A stretch of DNA of 64,000 bases from Theristus sp. LFF4_11 (Eukaryota; Nematoda; Chromadorea; Monhysterida; Xyalidae), in the NCBI GenBank assembly GCA_030248135.1, contig JASANC010001711.1, positions 124,001-188,000 on the forward strand, in the 5' to 3' direction. Each line of letters opens with the position of its first letter. The stretch's first letter is position 1. Shown here one piece after another: positions 10,801 through 20,675 of the stretch. The notes below the pieces were generated by a model. The model saw nothing but the letters and a program-made list of their open reading frames with translations, was not told where the DNA came from and searched no databases. The translations under genes and the position numbers were made by a program.

Positions 10801-13579
10801 CGTGGAAGTTGGCGAAATCGGTCCAGAAATGAAAAACGAGAAAACGGTTTTTCCAGGGTAATTCAATGTGCTGATCACGGATTTTGGGTTAGTTTTCTTG
10901 TATGAGCAACTCTAGATACTGAATCGTGACGATTTATGGTGAATCGGCCGTGGAATTTAGCGAAACCGGTCCAGAAATAAAAAACAAGAAAACGGTGTTT
11001 TCCATGGTAATTCATTACGCCGATCACGGCTTTTGGGTCAGTTTTTCTTTTGTGAGCGATTCTAGGTACTGAATCGTGACGATTTTGGGGAATCGGCCGT
11101 AGAAATGGCACAGGAGAAATCGGCCTAAAAAACGAAAAATGAAAAACCTGAGTTGTCCGGGGTTTAGAAGAATGTGTGACCAACGAATTGTGATTTTGGT
11201 CCGATCTTCGGGGCTTATGTAAAAGTCAGAATATTATCTAAAAATGCGTGAGACGCATATAAAAGGAGGAATATGGCCTTGTGTAAGCAGTGAAAGACTT
11301 GGCTCGACAACGCTTTTCAAGTCTCTGATGTGGTACAAACGGATACAAGTACATAAGGGTCATATTTTTGCGCCGCGTTTGTTTTTTTTTGAAGCACGCC
11401 CCCCACCGATTCCGGAAACCCGAAGGTACCAAACTCCGGTGGGATTGGGGAATGGACGGCTCACCATCCCGTGGAACCAATACCCTCGGCATGTGAGGGG
11501 GGCAGCCTCTAAGCCCCGCTCTGTCCTGGGGGCACCAGTGATCTTAGCCCGATTTCGGTTTCGGTGGCCTGCGGTCGCTATATCCCCGGAGGGCAGCGAA
11601 TCCGAAAGTTTTCGTTTTCGTTTTCGTTTTGCTGAAAAGCGTAAAACTTTGAAGTTATTTTTTAATTGTTCTCTTCGATTTAATCTAAAATCACGCCATG
11701 CGCGAAATTCTGTAAATTCTGTGCAAAAACAGAAAAATTAGAGATTGCAAAACATTGTTGCATGTAGCTTTTTCGTTGTTGTTAACGTACGCACCGCTGT
11801 GTACACACCAGCACCAGTGACAAAAAGGAGTTGTCTTCCGTTGATTTTTCACCTTTTTTACCGGTGTCACCTTCAACTAGTGTGGCAGGATAAACCGTCT
11901 GTCCCGTGAGTCATTGCCTTTGCCACAGGAGACCTTGCGTTCCGCAATGCTTCTGCGATACAATTTGTCCTGAACAAACCAGTGTCAGCGAGCTAAAGTC
12001 TGATTGTTATTTTAGTAGTTTTAGTGGTCGCTAAATGCCCGAAATCCGCAAATGTGAAAGGTCATTTGTCTACAATACACAGCACGAGGGTTGCCGTGCA
12101 ACCGAAATCATAAATAAACGGCGCAAAAATATGACTCTTATGTACTTGTATCCGTGTGTACCACATCAGAGACTTGAAAAGCGTTGTCGAGCCAAGTCTT
12201 TCACTGCTTACACAAGGCCATATTCCTCCTTTTATATGCGTCTCACGCATTTTTAGATAATTACACTTCTATGGCATGCCGTGCATTGCAGAATAAAACT
12301 GACTGTCTGAGCACGAACCTCGTTGCAAATTGACGGCAACAGACGTTCTTCCCAGTTTGTGCCCAGCTGCCGATAGATACGCGGCAGCTGGCGGGCGTCC
12401 GGCCGCGACAACACGCGCAACGTGATGTTCACCATTTGGAGATCTGCGAATGTGAAACTCGTCGTCGTCGGTGTGTTGGCAACACCATTGGCTCAATGAT
12501 CAAGACGCACTTGATGGCTTTCAAAAAAAAGCAAAGCTTTCAGCTGCATCCGTGGCATTGGCCGATATATGCGCGAAATACTGCACAACTGTAACGGTGC
12601 AACACGAGCGCTGGCGTTTGTTTGCGGGCACCTTTGCTTCCTGTTGGCGATTTGATTTGGTTCGGACGCGCGCGAATGTCGTAAATGATGGGATAATGGA
12701 ACCAGGGCACCCGTACATGCATGCCTTCGCCGTAGATCTCACTGCCAACGCCCGTCAGACGACTGAACAGAATCGCGCGCTGGCCGCCTTGCACTGAAGC
12801 GAAAAGCGAATCCATGATAACAAAAAAAATATCATCGATGTTTGTGTTTGTCAACGCGATTCACCACAGTTGTTTGGTGTTACAATTTATTTGAAACGTT
12901 TCGATGCCACTCGGACACCTTCTTCAGCCAATCCTTGGGGTTGTGTATGGGTAAATACCGTTCGAAACTTCGAAAAATACGAAACGTTCCAAATAAATTG
13001 TGACATCAAACAACTGTGGTGAATCGCGTTGACAAACACAAACATCAATGATAATGCACACACACCCACAGCTTATACGCAAATATCAAAAAAAAATATG
13101 TGAACCACAAACAAACAACGCTGGTTACAAACGAAAGTCACCAGAGTCAGTAGTGGTGATGAGCAGCACAAAATTTGATTGGTTGCTGTTGGGCGTTGAG
13201 CGACTTCAACTGGCCGCACAAACAGACGCCATTGAAAGTATTAAAAACTCAACGGTACTGTTCAAGAATCATGGGCAGGCGAAACTCGCGCGCATGGGGG
13301 GGCACGGTTCGATTCTTGGTCGTGAGTTCTTGTCAAAACCTTTAATTCGAATCCACCCTCAACACATTAGGGGAAGAAACTAACTGCAGCGTTTCAGTGA
13401 ATTTCAACTGCAGATGAGAGTTTAGCCTGCCCATGATTCTTCAACAGTACCACATCACCTGTGTACAACGAATTGTAAAGACCATAGGCAAGTCCACCAG
13501 CTCCTGCGAGGAACACTCCTCCGCCGCCCAAGCCGCCGCGAATCAAGCGACTCACCAAATCGCCAGCTTGTTTCGCCAT
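7852..13579 (-). CDS. PHB2: Prohibitin-2
   Basis: The product forms the ring-shaped prohibitin complex of the mitochondrial inner membrane. Exons in transcript order are 13459-13579, 12632-12793, 12319-12443, 8619-8804, 8201-8308, 8047-8124 and 7852-7956, totalling 294 codons (human PHB2 has 299). The N-terminus is Gly-rich and membrane-embedded (residues about 15-35), followed by [16 protein letters not shown]. The SPFH core includes [36 protein letters not shown] and [15 protein letters not shown] coiled-coil stretch, [19 protein letters not shown], precedes [14 protein letters not shown]. Residues such as the QLITQRQQ segment distinguish it from PHB1. The intron at 8805-12318 is 3.5 kb, far longer than the others, and holds the satellite arrays and a foldback element. 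Intron 1 holds a second foldback. Confidence 0.95.
9391..9960. repeat. 169-bp tandem repeat, about 3.4 copies
   Basis: Marker words recur at a spacing of about 169 bp: GTGTTCG(C/G)CCTTTCA at about 9391, 9560 and 9729, and TTTCATCCGTAGATT at about 9459 and 9628. Copies are diverged by point changes and small indels. The array sits in the large PHB2 intron and abuts the 149-bp array. Confidence 0.8.
9964..11165. repeat. 149-bp satellite array, eight copies
   Basis: The word AATTCAATGCGCTGATCAC begins at about 9967, 10116, 10265, 10414, 10563, 10712, 10860 and 11009, a period of 148-149 bp throughout. Each unit also carries TTCTTACGTGAGCAACTCTAG, with the motif shortened or changed in the last copies, and a GAATCGTGACGATTTCGGG block. 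The first six units are nearly identical. The last two are diverged, as expected at an array edge. There is no coding potential. Confidence 0.9.
11233..12261. mobile_element. Foldback DNA element with 143-bp inverted arms
   Basis: The arms 11233-11375 and 12119-12261 are near-perfect reverse complements, beginning ATTATCTAAAAATGCGTGAG. The loop of about 740 bp contains a SINE-B fragment (11385-11480) in reverse orientation. No transposase ORF is present. The target duplication is not clear. It is located in the large PHB2 intron. Confidence 0.8.
11385..11480 (-). repeat. SINE-B 3' fragment
   Basis: Read on the minus strand this contains CCGGAGTTTGGTACCTTCGG, then TTCCGGAATCGG and an A-rich end. 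The same order is seen at the 3' half of the SINE-B copy at 61190-61437. Confidence 0.5.
12838..13044. mobile_element. Short foldback element, 65-bp arms
   Basis: The arms 12838-12902 and 12980-13044 are reverse complements with few mismatches, including GTTTGTCAACGCGATTCACC. The spacer is 77 bp. It lies in PHB2 intron 1. It could fold into a hairpin in the pre-mRNA. Confidence 0.75.
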
Positions 13580-13642
13580 TTCTTGCCACTTCTTTGACTG
13601 AACCGAACTCTGATTTTATGCCAAATCCAATGAGAACTGGAC

Positions 13643-14711
13643 CACTCGACTGGGGTTGTAAAAAATCGTCATTTTTGTCCAATTTTTTTAATTTCAAAAA
13701 TCAAAGTTGTGCTAAATCAACCAGGGAGTTCGAAGAACCACATTTAGAATTTATTGATCTGCAATCGCCTGTCAGTATGGCGAAACTTTCCAGATTTTGA
13801 CCTCATTTACCCCTTTTCCAAACCGCTATCACACCTCTTCTTGTGTTTTGACCCCCATAAATACATAACGTCACTAATTGTCCCCAGCCCAAGTGAAAAT
13901 ACACATACCGGCTTGAAATTCGATCAATTCTGATGATGTGTCGCGACGGCAGTACACGAAACAGCCATACCGTAGTTGTTCCAGAGCTGGGGGGTTGGGG
14001 GGTCGATATAGACAGCTGAGCTGGAGCAAATTTTCCAGACAGATAGATAGCTGTAAAATTTTGGGGGGGGGCCGCGGGGGGGGCATGTGACTTTGGGTGG
14101 GGGGGTCAAAAATTTGAAATTAGATAGATAGATAGTCAAGATAGATAAAAGTAAAACGCTAAAAAGCTATAAAAACAGCAAAATAATGCTTAAAAATTAA
14201 AATATGCTAAAAATCAAGTATAAACGCGTATTTTACCTAAAATTAGCGAAATTTTATCGAATTTCGAGCAAAACTGGTCAATTTTGGTAAAAAAATTGAC
14301 TCATTTTATATCTTCGAAGACAAAAATTTTCAGATAGATAGCTGGCTGAGAAATTTTTTAGGCACCTGCCCCGCATCCGCATTGCTCATTGCTCATGATC
14401 CACTAGCGCGCGTGCACACGCTGCGCACTCAACATAAACTCGTTCAAAACGCAGTTATGTTTATTCTTGCTTTCTTAAAAAGGCTTGGCTTAGGTTAGGA
14501 TCAGGTTAGGAATAGGTTTTGCTTAAGATTTGGCTTAATAGGTTTGGTTTTTAGGTTTAGGTCGGTTTTAGCAATGTCCGAGAACATCCAATTGTGGAGC
14601 GTGAGTTAACCAACGTAACGTGCCAACCGTGGCCCCCCCCAGGCCCCCCTAAAACAACTATGGAAACAGCAACCAGACAACGTAACGCTTGCAAACGGAG
14701 CAGCTCGGACT
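13643..14711. mobile_element. Z element copy 3, decayed, host of X2 copy 3
   Basis: Bases 13650-13957 and 14663-14700 align with the left half of Z1 (14960-16629): the CAGGGAGT(C/T)CGAAGAACCAC stretch, ACCCCTTTTCCAAACCG and CAACCAGACAACGTA. The left terminus GGGGTTGTAAAAAATCG is a diverged TAGGGTTGTTAAA. Bases 13800-13830 preserve the empty target of the X2 insertion found in Z1. Confidence 0.6.
13966..14662. mobile_element. X2 hAT-like MITE, copy 3
   Basis: It is flanked by a perfect GAAACAGC duplication (13958-13965 and 14663-14670). The ends contain GTAGTTGTTCCAG on the left and CTAAAACAACTATG on the right. The interior has GATA-rich (TAGATAGATAG) stretches alternating with G runs. From about 14361 to 14632 it is replaced by W-family sequence (copy W3) with TTAGG-like words. 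Confidence 0.75.
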
Positions 14712-14959
14712 AGGGTTGTTAAACAAAAATAAAAAAAAAATTAAAAAAAATGATTAAAAAAACAAAAATGCCAATTTTTTTTAATTCAAAAAATTTTCCT
14801 CTAATATGCTCTGAAAACTTCAATTTTGGCACAATTTTTCGAAAGTTGCAACAAAAATTTTCTTTGATATTACCTCGTAAAACCTTTAGCAGTCGATTTT
14901 GGACCGTTTTACAGGCCTTTAACAAAACCAGGAGGCGAGGCAACACGGAACGCAAAGGC
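14710..14959. repeat. Z element right-end fragment, inverted
   Basis: It begins TAGGGTTGTTAAAC and matches the inverted right end of Z1 (about 16440-16629), including GCAGTCGATTTTGGACCG, before breaking off at about 14905. The remaining 55 bp are short GGAGGC/ACACGG words also seen at 16636-16760. Confidence 0.55.
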
Positions 14960-15150
14960 TAGGGTTGTTAAAAAAAATCGTCATTTTTGTTTTTTTAAGA
15001 AAAATTTTAAAAAAAATTCAAAAATCAAAGTTGTGCTAAATCAATCAGGGAGTCCGAAGAACCACATATGATATGCAAGCGCCTCCCGAATGACTCCCGT
15101 ATGGCGGAACTTTGCAGATTTTGTTTTGGTGACCTCAATTACCCCTTTTC

Positions 15151-15572
15151 CATAGTTGTTTTAGGGGGGGCCTGGGGGGGGGGGGGCCGCCCCCCCCAAA
15201 AAATTTTACCAATCTATCTCTATCAAACAGGTTTTTTCGGCTCAGCTATTATCTATCTAAAAAAATTTCTCAGCCAGCTATCTATCTGAAAATTTTTGTC
15301 TTCGAAGACATAAAATGAGTCAATTTTTGACCAAAATTGACCACTTTTGCTTGTAATTCTTGAAAATTTCGCTAATTTTAGGTAAAATACGCGTTTATAC
15401 TTGATTTTTAGTGTATTTTTAGCATTATTTTGCTGTTTTTATAGCTTTTTAGCGTTTTAGCTATCTATCTATCAAATTTCAAAATTTTGACCGCCCCCCC
15501 CCAAAGTCACATGACCCCCCCGCGGCCCCCCCAAAATCGCCCCCCCAACCCCTCGGCTCTGGAACAACTATG
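15151..15572. mobile_element. X2 hAT-like MITE, copy 1
   Basis: The termini are CATAGTTGTTTTAG and CTCTGGAACAACTATG. The 8-bp duplication CCCTTTTC lies on both sides (15143-15150 and 15573-15580). The empty site reads straight through in Z3 (about 13810) and, inverted, at about 28670. The 422 bp are built from a G run, GATA-rich stretch, AT-rich core, GATA-rich stretch and C runs. Confidence 0.9.
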
Positions 15573-15789
15573 CCCTTTTCCAAACCGTCACCATGCCTCT
15601 TCTTGTGTTTTGACCTCCAAAACGTCACTAATTGTCCCCAGCTAAACTAATGCTAAAGTGAAGACAAACATACCGCCTTGAAATTCGATCAATTCTTCTG
15701 ATGGTGTTGCGACGACACGACACGAAGCAGCAACCAGACAACGTAGCGCTTGCAAACGGAGCAGCGAGCACAATCGGACGCTCTGCGAG

Positions 15790-16325
15790 CAGTAGCGAAA
15801 GCGGGACCTTGGGTGAGGGGGGGGGTGTTTGCCAAATTTTAGAGGGGGGTGTCAGGTGCCTTCTCGGTGAGGGGGGGGGGGTGCACGGGCAGCAAATTTT
15901 CCTGGGGGGGGGGGGGGTGCACTGGCAGAAAAATTTCGTGAGGGGGGTGCACGGGATCGCACGGGTAATACCAAATTTTTGCCTCAGAAAAACACAGAAA
16001 TTCTTGTAAAATACAGAATATTTTGTGCAAACAAGCTGCTTGTTTGGTCAGAAACAACAAAATCTATGCAGGGACAGACACAAACGTCAAGAAAAATGCA
16101 AAAATTACGATATTTTTAGAAAAAATTTAGATGAGATTGACCACCGTGAGGGGGGGGTGCGAGTGCGACCCCGTGTTTTCTCGCGGAGGGGGGTGGGGGG
16201 GGTCTAGTACCCGTGTCGAGGTAAAGGGGGGGGAGGGGGGTACACGGGTATCTGCCCGTACACGGGCAGGATTTTCGGCTGAGGGGGGGTGGACCCCCAC
16301 CCCCCCCCCCGCACTTTCGCTACTG
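15790..16325. mobile_element. X3 hAT-like MITE, copy 1
   Basis: The termini are CAGTAGCGAAAG and CTTTCGCTACTG, with the target duplication TCTGCGAG (15782-15789 and 16326-16333). The uninterrupted site is found inverted at about 28460 in Z2. It keeps the single ATCGCACG at 15956 that is the empty site for X1 copy A. Confidence 0.9.
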
Positions 16326-16764
16326 TCTGCGAGCCGAATCGTCACCTTATCTGCATCGGAAATGGTAGGCCAAGCTTTGGGACGCTCAAAAACTTCATCG
16401 CAGATGTTGTCGTAGCCTAAAATCAGTCGGTAAAACGGTCCAAAATCGACTGCTAAAGGTTTTACGAAGTATAATCAAAGAAAATTTTTGTTGAACTTTC
16501 GAAAAATTATGCCAAAATTGAGGTTTTCAGAGCATATTAGAGGAAAATTTTTCAAATTAAAAAAAATCGGCATTTTTGTTTTTTTAATCACTTTTGTTTT
16601 TTTTAATTCATTTTTGTTTAACAACCCTAACGGAGGCTGCACGCTTAACAAAACCACGGAGGCAACACGGAGGCTGCGTGCAGCTAAAGTGACCCATATT
16701 TTATATGCACATAACACGCTGCGCACCTTTAACAAAACCACGGAACACGGAGTCACGCGGATTT

Positions 16765-17602
16765 GGGGAGATTTGGGGACAGGACAAATCCGTCCCCGTC
16801 CAAAAAAAAATATGTTTTTGTCAAATAAATAAATAAATAAATAAAGGCGCAATAAAGCAAAGCAAAGCTAAATGTCAAAGCTAGACTTCAAGGATTACGG
16901 TAGCTCTCCAATGGGTCTCGACACGATTTTTTAAAAACGTCCCTGATTGCCAGCAAAAGCTACTCTATTGGTGGACACCGTTCATATGCTTGCAACAAAC
17001 AGTCTTATGTTTGAAGTTCGGGCACATGGGTTACGGTAGCTGTAGTTCGGTCTTGACACGAAGTTGCTGAAAACTACTTTGTTTCTTGTGAATAACAGTT
17101 GTTTCTTGCAATCATGTGAACGGTGTTCATCAATTTAGTATTTTCCTGGCAATAAAAGGCAGTTGAAAAAAATCGCGTCGAGACCCAAACAGCAGAGTTA
17201 CCGTATTCTTTGAACACAAGTTTTGACATTCTGTGAAAACGCTGCGTGTTTCTAATTGGTTTCAACTGTTATTCGCAAGAAACAAAGTAGTTTTCAGCAT
17301 CATCGTGTCAAGACCCAAAACTACCGCTACCGTAACCCGTGTGCCCGAACTTCAAACAGAAGACTGTTTGTTGCAATCATATGAATGGTGTCCACCAATA
17401 GAGTAGCTTTTGCTGGCAATCAGGGACGTTTTTAAAAAATCGTGTCGAGACCCGTTGGAGAGCTACCGTAATCCTTGAAGTCTAGTTTTGACATTTAGCT
17501 TTGCTTTGCTTTATTGTGCCTTTATTTATTTATTTGGTTATTTAACAAAAACATTAAATTTTTTTGGAGGGGGACGGAATTGTCCTGTCCCCAAATCTCC
17601 CC
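16765..17602. mobile_element. Long-arm foldback element
   Basis: The arms 16765-17101 and 17263-17602 are reverse complements over about 340 bp, from GGGGAGATTTGGGGACAGG through CAAAGCAAAGC and ATTACGGTAGCTCTCCA. The central spacer is 161 bp. There is no coding capacity. The right end continues into CTAGAACAACTATGG, the X2-type terminus. The RNA of either strand would form a very long hairpin. Confidence 0.85.
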
Positions 17603-17605
17603 CTA

Positions 17606-18015
17606 GAACAACTATGGTGCCGACCAAAAAGTGAGGGGGGGGGTCCAAACACTATGGTAACGTGGGACCCCTCCCCATGGGCCCATGGGGATCCCATGAG
17701 GGGTGCATTTTTTCAAAATTTTCTGCGGGGGAGTCCACCACCCCCCACCCCCCCCATTATATTTTTTCGCTTAAATTTTGAAGGAAAAACGGTAATTTTT
17801 GATGCAAAATCTTTGAAATCACAATGAAGATGGTCAGGTTATCATATATTCAGCTTATATTATGGACTTTACAGACAAAAAAACCATGATTTTCGAAAAA
17901 AAATTTTAGGGTGTGCAAAAAATTTTGGGGGGTCTCCGCCAGACAAAATTTTATGGGGGTGTGGGGGGTGTCGGCCAAATTTTCGAGGGGGGGTCCGATG
18001 GGGGGGGGGGTGCCC
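17606..18015. repeat. C-family G-tract fragment
   Basis: It shares the order of blocks seen inverted at 2674-3045 and directly at 22400-22700: the TTTTTTCGCTTAAATTTTGAAGG segment, AAATCACAATGAAG and G runs. It is truncated at both ends. Confidence 0.6.
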
Positions 18016-18815
18016 GGTTTTTTTGATAAGGTGAAAAAGGATTAAATGGGTTTTTGCATTTTTTCTTTCTTTTTTTAACGTTCATTATTAATAAATTTAT
18101 TGACGATAAAAACGCGTGTTGACCACAAATACAAGGAGTCAATCAAGGATCGAAACAGAATTTGTGAGATAGATATTCCTTTTATTACAAATTATGTCGG
18201 TTTTTATCCAATGTTGGCAACTGCAAGCAGTCCACCAGCAAATTTCATCAATCAAAAATAATTTAAGTAAGTTTTCGTGTGGTAGGTATTTTCGTGTTGT
18301 TCTTTTGATCAATCAGTTCAGCTCAATCAAAACAACTATCAAATCACAATAATCACAATTCCTGTCCAGTATCTTCCGACATTTCGGTCACGTCCAAGTC
18401 GACTATGCGACTGGTTTTGTCTGCTAAAAAGTTGATATGTTCATATTCCGTGCTCCTTTTTGACAAACATTTAACTGTGTGTTTACAATGTCGATCGGTC
18501 AGCTAGGAATGAAACCGCCTTCAGCTGGCTACACAGCGCACTTATTTCAGGCTTTTGTCTTTCAGTTCACACGTAAAAATTAAGCGACGTCGTCGTCGTC
18601 GTCGTCAGTAAAAAATGCATTTTGAGCTGTTGAATAAAAAAATTGAATTTCGCAGTTCTCCAACCTTTTGAGTTTATTTTTAGCATGAAAACGGTGCTAG
18701 AAATTCACACTCATTCAAAAGAAACACAATTCAAGAGAATCCAGATCCACGAAAAAAGAAGGGTGCGGAGTGTGAGCAGCCTCCCCTCGGCCGACCAATC
18801 AGCTGATTCCACATT
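18016..18815. other. Downstream flank of the kinase gene
   Basis: No gene is recognised. It contains a (GTC)7 run at about 18588-18608. It ends in a Tc1/mariner-like terminus (GAGTTCGACTG followed by TA, 18820-18832) that overlaps the kinase stop codon region. Confidence 0.4.
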
Positions 18816-20137
18816 TTATTGAGTTCGACTGTAGGTTGCTAAAAATAACAAACCGAATTGAGAATAATGCCTGCCGCCGGGTTCCCAATCGAATGGTTCA
18901 GCTTCAGTGATGTTTGTTCGAATCATCACTTTGCGCAGTGTTGTATCGAGTTCGTTGTATGGCGGAGTTGTGAAGTAGTCAAGCGGCACGAGCAGACGAC
19001 AGAACTCTGTCAATTCTGCGGGACAACCGTTCAGAAGATCGCAGAATTTGATGCTCTGGCACATGTGTGAAAAACGATCGTTTATTTATGAACGGAACAG
19101 CATGCGTCTAAACCAAAACAGTGACGTTTGAACCAAGGTCTTCAGCTATATAACCTCTTTCAGTCGGCGAGTCTCGATTTCGTTGTCGTCGAATCGGCGC
19201 CATGGAAGCGCGCCCGTGATCAGTTCGATGAGCACGTACAATAGCGACCAGAGATCGTCATGCGGGCCTTGTTCGCGACGCTTGTGCACGTTCACGGACG
19301 TGTAGCGCACCGTGCCACGAAACGGCACTTTGCCCTTTCGCGGTGCCACCAGCCGCGGGCGCCCACCGTGGCGCGTGTTGTGCACCAGCCGTGTGCGAGC
19401 CATGCCAAAGTCCAAAATGTACATCGTTCGCGCGTAGTGGCCCCTGGAGAATGCGTATCTGCCATGGTCAAAGACGATTGCGAGCTAAACGACAACTTTA
19501 AAAAAACGTTCGCATTCGCAAAAAGACGAACACTCCGATGGCGAGATTCGACGGCTTCACGTCGCGATGAACAAAGCCAACGCGGTGCACGTCACGGAGT
19601 CCCGCGAGACACTGGCGTGCCGTGCGAATCGCGGTGCTCAACGTGAACTTTTCGTCGCCGCACGTTCGCCGGAGCTCGTTTAGATTCGGACCAAGCAGCT
19701 GCATGACGACGAAGTTGAAGTTGTCACGCCGTCCGGCATCGTACAGCTGCGCAATGTGCTTCGTGTCCTGTAGTGGTCGAAATGGAACATGAAAATGCGA
19801 TCCGATCGGGACAATAGTGCCTGAACTATGAAACCTGCTATAAAGCAGTGCAGTCCAGTGCAAAACCGAAAGCCAGCACGAGAATCACCCGTAGTTTCTG
19901 CATCAATTTCGCCTCCATCCGTAGAAACTGTTCGTCTTTTGGGTTTGCGATCGACTCAACCTTCATTGCGGCCGCTCGACCAGTGTCGACGTGTCTCAGT
20001 TTATAGATGACACCAAACGCGCCTCCGCCCATTTGTCGCACCACCTCCCATTTGCTTAGACGGTAGCCGATCGGCAGTTCCACGTGCTGCGGCTGCTGCG
20101 GCCTTGGGGGCGAGATCTGTTCGGTGTTGGCTGGCAT
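18816..20137 (-). CDS. TTBK/CK1-like serine/threonine kinase
   Basis: Four exons, 19889-20137, 19532-19767, 19155-19443 and 18816-19055, join in phase to 337 residues, essentially one kinase domain. Residues are: Gly loop GGGAFGVIY (about 37-45), catalytic Lys in AAMKVE, HRD-type FVHRDVKPSN, DFG in YILDFGMAR, and the CK1/TTBK hallmark FRGTVRYTSVN with HDDLWSLLYVL. The HRD, DFG and Lys residues are intact, so it should be active. It has no long C-terminal tail like vertebrate TTBK1/2, resembling the many short TTBK-like kinases of nematodes. The last residues (YSRTQ) are encoded by a Tc1/mariner-type terminal sequence. The exon 2 donor is GTTCGT, chosen to keep phase. Confidence 0.9.
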
Positions 20138-20675
20138 GACTCGATCAGGCTTCAGGGGGAGGGGGTAGAGTGTAGACGATGATCAAAAAATATTAGTTTG
20201 AGATTTGTGTATGTTTTCACCAAAGGTTAGTTACTGATTGCTGATTTCTGGAAAAAGTGAACTTGTTCACATACCGAGTGAGCACAAATTTATACACGAT
20301 AAGCAATCAGCTGATTGGTCGATGCTTTTGACCGTCTCACGCTCCGCGTGTTTATCTTTTTTTCAGGGAACGGCATTCTATTGAATGACTTGTTTTTTTT
20401 AGTGTAAGCTGTTTTGAGCAATGTTTTCATATTAAAAAACATTCTGAACTTGCACCAATTTTGAAGCTTTCGTTAGTCGGACAAGAACGTTTTTATTCCC
20501 ACTCACTCAGAAAAATTATTTTCAGTGTCTGTAAATGCGTGCGGTGTAAACGAGAATAGTTTTCATGCAATATATCTTTGTTGTAATGCAACTTTTATTA
20601 AACTCTGATGCTATTATAAATTGACTAACCTAAGCTAACCTTACCTGTTGGTGAAACTGTTCAGTCAGTGTCTGC
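20138..20675. other. Intergenic, kinase to channel gene
   Basis: I see no conserved coding sequence. It contains AATCAGCTGATTGGT at about 20305, a word shared with the mariner-like MITEs at 35.2 and 44.8 kb. The 5' region of the kinase and the 3' UTR of the channel should lie here. Confidence 0.4.

Larger units (their letters stand above)
14960..16629. mobile_element. Z element copy 1 with two nested MITEs
   Basis: The ends are TAGGGTTGTTAAA and the inverse TTTAACAACCCTA. Subtracting X2 (15151-15572) and X3 (15790-16325) with their duplications leaves about 700 bp. Z2 gives the same size after its LTR insertion is removed. No open reading frame of note. No clear target duplication. Confidence 0.75.

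Noticed and set aside
9964..11165. CRISPR array
   Set aside because: The units are 149 bp and tandem without spacers, in an intron of a eukaryotic gene.
11244..11741. 165-codon ORF on the plus strand
   Set aside because: It spans the inverted arm and SINE fragment of a foldback element. It has no family similarity and its arm part is mirrored at 12062-12250.
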